Positions 29,284 to 36,869 of a stretch of DNA of 64,000 nucleotides are shown in pieces. Source of the stretch: Photobacterium salinisoli (GTDB lineage: Bacteria > Pseudomonadota > Gammaproteobacteria > Enterobacterales > Vibrionaceae). The notes below the pieces were generated by a model. That model searched no databases. It was not told where the DNA came from and saw only the letters and a list, made by a program, of their open reading frames with translations. The stretch is from assembly GCF_003614885.1 (NCBI RefSeq), contig NZ_QZMS01000007.1, positions 558,001-622,000 of the forward strand, given 5' to 3'. The first letter of the stretch is position 1. Every line of letters begins with the position of its first letter. The position numbers and the translations under genes are program-made.

Positions 29284-29320
29284 ACAGCCACCGCCTCGCA
29301 TGATGCGGGGGCTGTTTCAT
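29284..29320 (+). terminator. Probable terminator of htpX
   Basis: ACAGCC (29284-29289) pairs with GGCTGT (29310-29315) and an inner CCGC/GCGG pair extends the stem; TTCATT follows. It also lies at the end of the convergent sugar dehydrogenase gene. Confidence 0.55.
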
Positions 29321-29322
29321 TG

Positions 29323-30453
29323 TCATTTCGGCATAATACGGTACAGGTTGCCGTTGTCCGTGCCGAAATAGATAATCCCCTCTGCACTTTGCGCCAGTGA
29401 GCGAACTCTTTCATTCAAGGCTTCGAACAGCCTCTCTTCCTTTACAGGGTCTCCCTGCGCATTAAGGGCGACACGATTCAGATGCTGTAACACCAGTGCG
29501 CCGGCAAACAGATTACCTTGCCAGGCCGGGAAAGCGCTGCCCTGATAAATCAACAGACTGCCGGGGGCAATGGAAGGGACATAGACTTTTTTCGGTGACT
29601 CAATACCGGCTTTTTCTTTTGACTCGCCGACATCCAGCGGTCCCCAGTATTCCTTACCGTGTGAGGTAATTGGCCAGCCGTAATTGCGTCCGGGCAGGAT
29701 CAGGTTGATTTCATCACCGCCACGCGGACCATGTTCAATTTCCCATAACCTGTTTGTTGCCGAATCAAATGCCATGCCTTGCGGGTTGCGGTGACCATAG
29801 CTCCAGATCTCTGCCGATGCGCCAGACTGGCCATAAAAGGGATTATCTTTTGGTACTGAGCCATCAAGATTTAAACGTAATATCGAGGCGGCATGATTGG
29901 TCAGGTCCTGCCCGTTCGGGCGGTTTCCTCTGTCACCGACAGAGAAAAACACATGGCCTTTCATATCAAAAGCTATCCGGCTGCCATAGTGTTTGCTGGC
30001 GTCACTGTGTGAACGGGAAACCAGCAAATCCTGCCAGTCGGTAAGTGTCTGGCCTGACAATCTGGCTCTTGCCAGTGTGGTGGCACTGCCGTTGTTGACC
30101 GGTTTGCTGTAGGTAAAATAGATCCAGCCCTTTGCCAGGGGATCGGGGGATAGGATGACATCCAGTAAACCACCCTGACCCCGGGTATATATCTCGGGTA
30201 AACCACTCAGGGCGCTTTGTTGGCCTGAGCGGGTATCGACCAGTACCGCCTTTCCCTCACGCAGTGTAATAAGCAGTGTTGTTAGGTCAATAAAGGTCAT
30301 TCCCCAGGGAACTGACAGGCCGTCAGTCACTTTTTCAAGCTGATAATCCATTCCTTCACTGGAACCGGTACTGACAATGCTGGGCGCGGATGCCACTGAA
30401 AAAGACAATGTGCTTAACAATGTACCTATGAAGGCAAGGTGTCGGAATCTCAT
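29323..30453 (-). CDS. Soluble PQQ-dependent aldose sugar dehydrogenase
   Basis: 376 residues with a signal peptide ending near SVASA (about residue 23). It is a six-bladed beta-propeller of the GSDH (YliI/Asd) family: VPWGMTF near 50, QGGLLDVILSPD, GSRIAFDMKGHVFFSVGDRG and SYGHRNPQGMAFD are conserved blades that hold PQQ and calcium, with GDEINLILPGRNYGWP following. The E. coli homologue oxidises aldoses in the periplasm when PQQ is supplied. No pqq biosynthesis gene lies in the window. RBS AAGGAAGATACC precedes the ATG. Confidence 0.88.
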   Translation of the reverse strand: MRFRHLAFIGTLLSTLSFSVASAPSIVSTGSSEGMDYQLEKVTDGLSVPWGMTFIDLTTLLITLREGKAVLVDTRSGQQSALSGLPEIYTRGQGGLLDVILSPDPLAKGWIYFTYSKPVNNGSATTLARARLSGQTLTDWQDLLVSRSHSDASKHYGSRIAFDMKGHVFFSVGDRGNRPNGQDLTNHAASILRLNLDGSVPKDNPFYGQSGASAEIWSYGHRNPQGMAFDSATNRLWEIEHGPRGGDEINLILPGRNYGWPITSHGKEYWGPLDVGESKEKAGIESPKKVYVPSIAPGSLLIYQGSAFPAWQGNLFAGALVLQHLNRVALNAQGDPVKEERLFEALNERVRSLAQSAEGIIYFGTDNGNLYRIMPK

Positions 30454-30500
30454 GGTATCTTCCTTAATAAAATGATCTTTTCAGTAAGCCTAGTCGATGC

Positions 30501-31964
30501 TCACTCTGCGTTATCAATTAGTGGTTTTATGTGTTCGGCAATGAGCTGTGCCAGCTTTTTCAGGCCTGAGTTCCAGTGGGAATTATCTTCGAATGCAGCG
30601 TAGCTGAGCCGGAGACAATGGCGGTACTGATCCTGAGTGCAAAACATATTGCCGGGTAACAGACTGATTCCGGCCGCTAGCGCCTGCTGATAAAGCTGAT
30701 AGCTGTCAGCCTGTCCGGGCAGAGTCAGCCAGCACAGAAAGCTGCCATCGGCCAGATGTAACTGATAGCGGCCAGCCATCCAGGGATAGTTGTCGAGGGC
30801 AGCACAAAAACGCTGGCTGAATGCGCGTTGATTGCGCTGGTAATAGCGCCTGACTTTACTGAGGTGAGTGCGGTATTTGCCTGTCTTTAAAAACTCAGCC
30901 ACCGCCGACTGCATCAGATTAAGGCTGCCCATGTTGTCTGCAAGCAGGCGTTTTTCAATCAGTGGCTGATATTGTCCGGCCAGCATCCAGCCAATACGCA
31001 AACGCGAATCCAGTGTTTTAGATAACGAATTGCAGTAGATCACCCTGTTATCGGTATCCAGGCTGTAGAGCGCTGGCGGGCGTTTGCTGTAGCCCAGATC
31101 ACCAAACACATCGTCTTCAATGACAGGGATGCCTGCAGTAATGCTGAGAAAGCGCTTGCGTTCACTGCGTGGCATCACAGAGCCGGTGGGGTTATTGAAG
31201 CTCGGGTTAATCAGAATGGCGGCGACGGGCCACTGAGCCAGAGCGAGTGACAGATGGGTTAACTCCATCCCGGTCTGCGGGTGAGAGGGTATCTCTACCA
31301 CTTTCAGACCAAGTGATTCCAGCAACAGCAGATTGCCGAAATAGCAGGGGGAATCCACGATGACGGTATCGCCGGGTTGGGTCAGTACCTGCAATGCCAT
31401 GCTGATCCCTTGCTGAGCGCCGTGCGTGATCAGAATGTCATCGGGCGAGGCTGAAATGCCCAGCCACTGGTTAACTGTGACCAGCTGCTTGCGTAATTGC
31501 TCATCGCCTGGCGGGAGCAAATAATGGCTTGGCAGATGAGTCTGATAACGGCTGTGGCGGCCAATTTCTGCATACAGCGAGGTAATGGCGGGGAATTGGG
31601 TATTGGGGTGCGCGCTGCCGGTTGGAAGCAAAGACGATGACGGAGACTGCTGTAATATGGTTCGGCTGAGTGTCAGTAAATCGACAAAGCCGGGGGCCTG
31701 CATCGTCAGGGGCGCCGCGCGCACGCCAGGAATGACCCGGTAGCCAGACCGGGGATGCGCTTCAATTTTCTGCGCCGCTTCAAGTTCCTGATACGCACGT
31801 ATGACAGTGTTTTTGCTCACCGTGAGCTGATCACTTAACTGGCGAATCGAAGGGAGTTTATCGCCAGCCTGATAAACACCGCGATCTATTCGCAGCGTCA
31901 GCTCCCTGATCACCTGGCGGTATTTGGCCTCGCTGGCTGGTTTTTCGTCTTGTGCTTGTTGCAT
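30501..31964 (-). CDS. MocR/PdxR-family GntR-aminotransferase regulator
   Basis: 487 residues. A GntR-type winged-helix domain fills about 12-80 (GVYQAGDKLPSIRQLSDQL, SKNTVIRAYQELEA), then an aminotransferase fold type I domain follows with the PLP-lysine region YCNSLSKTLDSRLRIGW. MocR proteins use the aminotransferase-like domain to sense PLP or an amine ligand, not usually to catalyse. It diverges from an EamA transporter gene across 97 bases, the common arrangement in which the regulator controls the transporter. Confidence 0.88.
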   Translation of the reverse strand: MQQAQDEKPASEAKYRQVIRELTLRIDRGVYQAGDKLPSIRQLSDQLTVSKNTVIRAYQELEAAQKIEAHPRSGYRVIPGVRAAPLTMQAPGFVDLLTLSRTILQQSPSSSLLPTGSAHPNTQFPAITSLYAEIGRHSRYQTHLPSHYLLPPGDEQLRKQLVTVNQWLGISASPDDILITHGAQQGISMALQVLTQPGDTVIVDSPCYFGNLLLLESLGLKVVEIPSHPQTGMELTHLSLALAQWPVAAILINPSFNNPTGSVMPRSERKRFLSITAGIPVIEDDVFGDLGYSKRPPALYSLDTDNRVIYCNSLSKTLDSRLRIGWMLAGQYQPLIEKRLLADNMGSLNLMQSAVAEFLKTGKYRTHLSKVRRYYQRNQRAFSQRFCAALDNYPWMAGRYQLHLADGSFLCWLTLPGQADSYQLYQQALAAGISLLPGNMFCTQDQYRHCLRLSYAAFEDNSHWNSGLKKLAQLIAEHIKPLIDNAE

Positions 31965-32061
31965 CTGTACCCTACTAAAATCACAAAACTGTCACTTTTT
32001 ACTTTTTTTGTACCCATCTACAGTAGTGGAAAATCATGATAATCACCAGAAGGACGTCTCA

Positions 32062-32970
32062 GTGGCTCGGTTTATTCCTTTCATATTTGTGATGCTGTGG
32101 AGCACGGGTTTCATTGGCGCCCGTTTTGGCCTGCCGTATGCGGAACCTGCAACGTTCCTTTTTATACGCATGGCACTCAATATTCTGATTTTTATGGTGT
32201 TGTTGTATGTACTTAACGGCCAGCTTCCAACAGGCCGCGCACGGCTGCACAGCATGGTCGCGGGTGTACTTATTCATGGTTTTTATCTGGGTGGCACCTA
32301 TTACGGCATTTATCTTGGCATGCCGGCAGGCCTGTGCGCCTTGCTGGTTGGATTACAACCTGTACTGACCGCACTCTTGTTAGTCGCAATCGGACAGGAG
32401 CGTCTGACACTGTCTCAGTGGCTGGGGCTGTTAGTGGGGCTGATGGGAATTACTTTGGTGCTGCAAGGCAACATGAGCTGGCAGCAGGAAGATCATAAAG
32501 TGGCCGCGTATGTCTGTGCGGCTACCGCTTTACTCGGCATTACACTCGGTACACTGTATCAAAAGCGTTTCTGCCAGCAGGTTGATCTGGTGGGTGGCTC
32601 GGTTTATCAATACCTGATGGCTGCGCTACTGTTCGCGCCGGTGATGATGACGATGGAAACCATGCAGGTGGAATGGAACCTGACATTCACCCTGACCCTG
32701 GCCTGGCTGGTACTCGGTGTGTCCGTGACTGCTGTATGGTTGCTGCTTTACATGGTGAGACACGGTGAAGCATCGAAAGTCGCCTCAACCTTTTATCTGG
32801 TGCCGCCAGTGACTGCGCTGGAAGCCTGGCTGGCATTTAATGAAACCTTTGATGCGATGAGTGCGGTCGGTTTCATGCTGGCTGCGATGGCCGTTTATCT
32901 GGTGATGCGAAAACCTAAAGCAGCGCAACCACAGGAAAAAGCGTTGACCTCTGTCCAACAGGAAAGTTAA
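32062..32970 (+). CDS. EamA/DMT-superfamily transporter
   Basis: 302 residues from the GTG at 32062, which has AAGGA eight bases upstream and starts MARFIPFIFVMLWSTGFIGA. Ten hydrophobic helices in two EamA repeats are visible (first repeat about 3-135, second 150-285). Members export amino acids, drugs or metabolites. The divergent MocR gene suggests the substrate may relate to an amino acid or a PLP-linked amine. The gene ends inside a 20-bp tandem duplication (32956-32995). Confidence 0.87.
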   Translation: MARFIPFIFVMLWSTGFIGARFGLPYAEPATFLFIRMALNILIFMVLLYVLNGQLPTGRARLHSMVAGVLIHGFYLGGTYYGIYLGMPAGLCALLVGLQPVLTALLLVAIGQERLTLSQWLGLLVGLMGITLVLQGNMSWQQEDHKVAAYVCAATALLGITLGTLYQKRFCQQVDLVGGSVYQYLMAALLFAPVMMTMETMQVEWNLTFTLTLAWLVLGVSVTAVWLLLYMVRHGEASKVASTFYLVPPVTALEAWLAFNETFDAMSAVGFMLAAMAVYLVMRKPKAAQPQEKALTSVQQES

Positions 32971-33066
32971 CGGGGCAACAGGAAAGCTAAAGGGCTGAAA
33001 AACCAGTCAAAACGAAAATGAATGTGTCAGATTGGCGATCAAGTGTGCATTTGATTCTTTGGGGTA

Positions 33067-33095
33067 TTTACAACATGGGATCGGCTGGGTATCAT
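33067..33095 (+). promoter_or_regulatory. tRNA-Ser promoter
   Basis: TTTACA (33067-33072), 17 bases, TATCAT (33090-33095), followed by a GC-rich discriminator GCGCACC. The tRNA starts 13 bases after the -10. The discriminator would suit stringent control. Confidence 0.65.
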
Positions 33096-33108
33096 GCGCA
33101 CCACTTAC

Positions 33109-33199
33109 GGAGAGATGGCTGAGTGGTTGAAAGCACCGGTCTTGAAAACCGGCATACGTTAATAGCGTATCTAGGGTTCAAATCCCTATCTCTCCGCCA
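33109..33199 (+). tRNA. serT: tRNA-Ser (anticodon UGA)
   Basis: 91-nt type II tRNA. The acceptor stem pairs GGAGAGA with TCTCTCC, followed by discriminator G and an encoded CCA (33197-33199). The anticodon stem CCGGT/ACCGG encloses CTTGAAA, anticodon TGA, reading UCA and related codons. A long variable arm (TACG..CGTA region) and a T arm AGGGTTCAAATCCCT confirm tRNA-Ser. Confidence 0.97.
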
Positions 33200-33208
33200 C
33201 ATTTGAAG

Positions 33209-33238
33209 AAACCGCTGAACTAACAGCGGTTTTTTTTC
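33209..33238 (+). terminator. Terminator 1 after tRNA-Ser
   Basis: AAACCGCTG (33209-33217) and CAGCGGTTT (33224-33232) form a 9-bp stem followed by a T-run. Confidence 0.9.
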
Positions 33239-33376
33239 GCCTGAACCTTGGCAAAATGAGATAGGGTGAAGAAGCCTAGAAGTTCAGCCGAGCGAAGCGA
33301 GACCACGTTGCCTTCAGGCAACGCCCGAAGGGGCGCGAGCTTGCGAGCGATAAATCCCTATCTCTCCGCCACATTC

Positions 33377-33408
33377 AAAAGCCTCGTCTTTAGACGGGGC
33401 TTTTTTTA
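33377..33408 (+). terminator. Terminator 2 in the tRNA-Ser repeat region
   Basis: AAAAGCCTCGTC (33377-33388) and GACGGGGCTTTT (33393-33404) form a 12-bp stem with one G-U pair over TTTA, followed by Ts. Its sequence differs from terminators 1 and 3. Confidence 0.85.
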
Positions 33409-33481
33409 TTGAGCTTCAGTGTGCGTTGTCCGGGATTTGAAAATCCCTCCATACCTTGTTCTGGCTCCACCACATTTGAAG

Positions 33482-33513
33482 AAACCGCTGAACTAACAGC
33501 GGTTTTTTTTTTT
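33482..33513 (+). terminator. Terminator 3, a copy of terminator 1
   Basis: AAACCGCTG (33482-33490) and CAGCGGTTT (33497-33505) repeat terminator 1 exactly, followed by an eleven-base T-run. Confidence 0.88.
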
Positions 33514-33609
33514 CGTCTGCGCTCTGGCCAGATTGAACTTGAATGCCGCTCATAACCATCTGCAGTGCCAGTTCATTCTGTCATCGCGGCAGTGGCACTC
33601 AGCATTGGA

Positions 33610-34029
33610 TTACCAATGTCCCGTATTTGGCATAGATGCCCAGGGTTCAGCGGCAGGTAAAGCTTCACCTTTTTGCAGCAACTCGATGGAAATGTTGTCC
33701 GGAGACCGAATAAACGCCATATGGCCATCACGGGGTGGGCGGTTGATGGTGACGCCCATTGACTGCAAATGCTCGCAGATCGCGTAAATGTCCTCAACTT
33801 CATATGCCAGATGGCCAAAGTTCCTGCCTTCTGAATACATTTCAGGATCCCAGTTGTAGGTCAGTTCCAGCTGTGCCTCTGGTTGGTCAGGTGGCGCCAG
33901 AAACAGTAAGGAAAACCGGCCTTCCGGGTAGTCATTACGCTTGATTAAAGTCAATCCAAGGCCATCACAGTAAAAGGCAAGTGATTGCTCGATGTCTCTG
34001 ACCCGAACCATGGTATGTAAGTATTTCAT
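33610..34029 (-). CDS. gloA: Lactoylglutathione lyase (glyoxalase I)
   Basis: 139 residues of the vicinal oxygen chelate fold. The four metal ligands of GloA-type enzymes are present at matching positions: H5 (KYLHTMVRV), E55 (QLELTYNW), H73 (NFGHLAYEV) and E116 (SIELLQKG). It converts the hemithioacetal of methylglyoxal and glutathione to S-lactoylglutathione. It follows a DJ-1/PfpI gene by nine bases on the same strand, and both likely form an operon. The C-terminus is slightly longer than in E. coli GloA. It could be a second gloA copy; the window cannot tell. Confidence 0.85.
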   Translation of the reverse strand: MKYLHTMVRVRDIEQSLAFYCDGLGLTLIKRNDYPEGRFSLLFLAPPDQPEAQLELTYNWDPEMYSEGRNFGHLAYEVEDIYAICEHLQSMGVTINRPPRDGHMAFIRSPDNISIELLQKGEALPAAEPWASMPNTGHW

Positions 34030-34038
34030 CGGTTGATC

Positions 34039-34722
34039 TCACTTTGCATTCAGCGCATCAAGCACACTTTGTGCACATGCTTGCGATGAATTCGGGTTCT
34101 GACCTGTGATCAGTAAGCCATCCGTAACGACGTGACTCTGCCAGTTGTCTTTTTTCACATACAGGCCCCCGTTAGCTTTGAGCATATCTTCTACAAGGAA
34201 AGGAACAATATCGGTCAATTCAACCGCTGCCTCTTCTTCATTAGAAAATCCGGTGACACGCTTTCCGGAGACTAAAGGTTCTCCCTGCGCATTGCGGGTG
34301 GACTTGAATACGGCAGGTCCGTGACAGACTGCGCCAACAGGCTTGCCCTGCGCGTAAAACTGCTCAATCAGTGCGATGGAATCCTTGTCATTTGCCAGAT
34401 CCCACAGTGGTCCGTGCCCCCCTGGGTAGAAAACGGCATCAAATTCAGACGCATCCATTTCAGCCAGTTTGAAAGTATGTGACAGGGCAGACTGAAGTGT
34501 CTGATCTGAAGCGTAGCGACGTGTACTGTCTACGGCAGAACTTTCGTCCTGACTGCGTGGATCTATGGGCGGCAAGCCACCTTTGGGAGATGCCAGAGTG
34601 ATCTCGGCCCCTGCATCGGCCAAAGTGTAATAAGGTGTGGTGAATTCCTCCAACCAGAAGCCAGTTTGATGGTCGGTGTCGCCGAGTTTGTCGTGTGAGG
34701 TCAGAATCATTAAAACTTTCAC
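34039..34722 (-). CDS. DJ-1/PfpI-family protein, Hsp31-like glyoxalase III candidate
   Basis: 227 residues from the GTG at 34722, which has AGGAGTACATT directly before it. Class I glutamine-amidotransferase-like fold with the nucleophile elbow GAVCHGPAVF (C133, H134) and an N-terminal TGFWLEEFTTPYY segment with a conserved Glu near residue 26, as in Hsp31-type glyoxalase III. Such enzymes convert methylglyoxal to lactate without glutathione or repair glycated proteins. The gene is nine bases before gloA and diverges from a LysR gene, so a joint role against reactive aldehydes is likely. Confidence 0.82.
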   Translation of the reverse strand: MKVLMILTSHDKLGDTDHQTGFWLEEFTTPYYTLADAGAEITLASPKGGLPPIDPRSQDESSAVDSTRRYASDQTLQSALSHTFKLAEMDASEFDAVFYPGGHGPLWDLANDKDSIALIEQFYAQGKPVGAVCHGPAVFKSTRNAQGEPLVSGKRVTGFSNEEEAAVELTDIVPFLVEDMLKANGGLYVKKDNWQSHVVTDGLLITGQNPNSSQACAQSVLDALNAK

Positions 34723-34817
34723 AATGTACTCCTGTTTGTTCTCGTTGATTGTTGGTGAGAATAAGCGTCTCCGTGATATTCTTGAATTCTAAAAAACTGA
34801 TAATTGATATCCAAATT

Positions 34818-35726
34818 ATGAATGTCTATCAGAAAGACCTGAATTTGCTGATGATTTTTCACATCCTTTATCAGGAAAGGAATGCTACTCGTGCATCTGA
34901 ACGTCTGACTTTGAGTCAGCCTGCTTTGAGCCATAAGCTGAACAAACTCCGGTATGAATTTGATGATCCTCTTTTTGTCAAAGCGCCAAGAGGATTAACG
35001 CCAACGCCGAAAGCCCATGCGATTGCACCTGAAATTCGCCGTTTAATGAATGGCCTGGAGCAGTTTTACAGTGAGCTGGACACGGAAGATTTTTTGTCGC
35101 GGAAAGACAAGGTATACATTTACTCAACCGATTATATGGAACAGAAGTTGTTTGCCCGCCTGATTCCGCATGTCCAGAAGCACGCCCCACAGTTAACCTT
35201 AGTGACCCACAATACCGGGAGCAAGCTGCCCAGAGCAGAATTGGAAAATGGTCAGTGCGATATTGCGATTGCAGGCTTTTATACCCAGTTACCGGATACA
35301 TTCCGGCAGCAGAAAGTCGCCAGCGAGAAATTTGCCGTACTTGCGAATCGAAATCACAGCCGGATAGGGCAGGAGCTTGATCTTGAAACTTACTTAAGCT
35401 GCCAGCATATCGTGACAACCCTGACAGGCGATCTGCATGGCAATGTTGATCGCGGGCTGGAAAAACTGGGGTTACGCCGTCAGGTTGTTGCGGGTGTGTC
35501 GAGTTTTTTATCCCCAGCGCGTATTATCCGGCACAGTGATCTGATCGTGACCTGCCTGGCATCACTGGCAAAAGAGGCAGCTCAGCTTGATGACGGTCTG
35601 GAGATCTATCCCGTCCCCTTCGAGCTGCCGGGTGTTGATATCTTTCAGTTTTGGCATGAACGGACACATGCCGATCCACTACGCCGTTGGCTGAGAGAGC
35701 AGATACGGGCTTTTCTGAGTGAGTAA
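34818..35726 (+). CDS. LysR-family transcriptional regulator, divergent from the gloA operon
   Basis: 302 residues from the ATG at 34818 (MNVYQKDLNLLMIFHILYQ); no clear RBS is seen. The N-terminal helix-turn-helix ERNATRASERLTLSQPALSHKLNKLR is typical of LysR, and a substrate-binding domain follows. A near-palindrome ATAATT-N8-AATTAT (34800-34819) overlaps the start codon and contains a T-N11-A pattern, so it may be the regulator's own site. The ligand is not known; the divergent aldehyde-defence genes are the likely targets. Confidence 0.85.
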   Translation: MNVYQKDLNLLMIFHILYQERNATRASERLTLSQPALSHKLNKLRYEFDDPLFVKAPRGLTPTPKAHAIAPEIRRLMNGLEQFYSELDTEDFLSRKDKVYIYSTDYMEQKLFARLIPHVQKHAPQLTLVTHNTGSKLPRAELENGQCDIAIAGFYTQLPDTFRQQKVASEKFAVLANRNHSRIGQELDLETYLSCQHIVTTLTGDLHGNVDRGLEKLGLRRQVVAGVSSFLSPARIIRHSDLIVTCLASLAKEAAQLDDGLEIYPVPFELPGVDIFQFWHERTHADPLRRWLREQIRAFLSE

Positions 35727-35816
35727 CAAAGGTATATTGCAACCTGTGGCATTTCTGTTGATGACGCCGTTCTGTATAGTTGGTTGCACTTGAGCCTTGG
35801 CAACAACCTCGTTGAA

Positions 35817-36719
35817 TCAGGTGTCAGTACGGTGACAACGTTTAATTTCTTTGATCAGTGCTTTGGCCAGTGGCGACGCAGAATTATTGTTTAACGTGAT
35901 CAGCATGACCGGGATTTGATAGGTATATTTCTCGGGCAAGATAGGTTTAATCAGCCCCTTGTTGGCCCAAGTGCTGGCGTAGTGCTCGGGCAGGTAGCCG
36001 ATAAACGCACCGGATAAAATCAAATGGGCAATTCCCTCATCGTGATAGGCGATGGCAGTGTTTTGGTAATTCAGCGCGTCGTTGCGGGTTTCCTTATCCC
36101 GCATATAGTTACTGGTGATCACCTCCGCTTGTTGTAACAGCGTGTCGATTTCCGATGGGTGGCAATCGAACAGCGGATGGCCTTTCCCGCAATACAGATA
36201 GTTCGTTTCATTATGCAGAGGGTAATAGTCGAGCCCCCTTAGCGGATGACGACTAACGCCGATTCCCACCAGCGAGCGCCCATTCACAACAGAGGTTTCT
36301 ACTTCGCGCGCTTCGCATACGTTGATGTCGAACTGTAAGTTATTACTTCTGCTTTTTAATCCGGCAATCACCTGGGCGACACGGCACCGCGGATCGTTGA
36401 CTAACGTATCTATCATGGCAATCGTGACCCGGCCGGACAGTTCGTTTTTAGAACTCGCCACTGTGGCGGCAAAGGCTTCGCACTGCTGGAGCAACTCCAG
36501 CGAGGCTTGATAGGTCACGCGCCCGGCCTCTGTGACCTCAAAGCCGCTGCGGCCACGTTTGCAAAGCGTAATCCCAAGGCGAACTTCCAGATCCGATAAG
36601 TGAGAACTGATGGTTGAGCGGCCGATGTTTAAGCGGGATTCTGCCGCCGACAGACCGCCACACTCAACGATAGCAACGAATATTCTCAGCATCCGTAAAT
36701 CAACATCTTGAATCTGCAT
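35817..36719 (-). CDS. LysR-family transcriptional regulator, divergent from hutHU
   Basis: 300 residues from the ATG at 36719 (MQIQDVDLRMLRIF), with AGAGAG upstream. Helix-turn-helix GGLSAAESRLNIGRSTISSHLSDLEVRLG near residues 20-50, then an effector-binding domain. It diverges from hutH across 150 bases that contain GTTCG (36748-36752) and CGAAC (36772-36776) as a possible operator dyad. Most gammaproteobacterial hut operons are controlled by HutC (GntR family), so a LysR regulator here is unusual. It may respond to histidine or urocanate. Confidence 0.85.
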   Translation of the reverse strand: MQIQDVDLRMLRIFVAIVECGGLSAAESRLNIGRSTISSHLSDLEVRLGITLCKRGRSGFEVTEAGRVTYQASLELLQQCEAFAATVASSKNELSGRVTIAMIDTLVNDPRCRVAQVIAGLKSRSNNLQFDINVCEAREVETSVVNGRSLVGIGVSRHPLRGLDYYPLHNETNYLYCGKGHPLFDCHPSEIDTLLQQAEVITSNYMRDKETRNDALNYQNTAIAYHDEGIAHLILSGAFIGYLPEHYASTWANKGLIKPILPEKYTYQIPVMLITLNNNSASPLAKALIKEIKRCHRTDT

Positions 36720-36869
36720 AGTCACTCTCTGTCAGTGTGAATTATTAGTTCGATAAATCCGGAATAAACTACGAACATTATGCTTTTATAAAACTTACAG
36801 GGCAAGCTAGCATTGTCTTATAGAAGCAATCTGATACAGAGATATCAGTCAGTCAGGAGAACAAATAAG

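Larger units (their letters stand above)
33180..33513 (+). repeat. tRNA-Ser 3'-end and terminator repeats (rtT-like locus)
   Basis: Two segments of the tRNA locus recur downstream. The 24 bases 33180-33203 (T-arm 3' half to just past CCA) recur without mismatch at 33352-33375. The 41 bases 33197-33237 (CCA through the first terminator) recur at 33470-33510, behind a GGCTCCACCA tail that itself resembles a tRNA 3' end. Between the first two lies a structured spacer with hairpins CGTTGCC/GGCAACG (33306-33323) and CGCCC/GGGCG (33322-33335). No complete second tRNA is present. The arrangement resembles the tyrT/rtT repeats of E. coli; transcription is inferred. Confidence 0.75.

Noticed and set aside
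33240..33480. A second intact tRNA gene in the repeat region
   Set aside because: Only 3' parts (T-arm half and CCA) are present; no matching acceptor 5' strand, D arm or anticodon arm can be found for either copy.
33109..33600. Integrated element at the tRNA-Ser gene
   Set aside because: The tRNA 3' end is duplicated, as at att sites, but only about 150 bases separate the copies and no integrase or cargo is present. A decayed remnant cannot be excluded.
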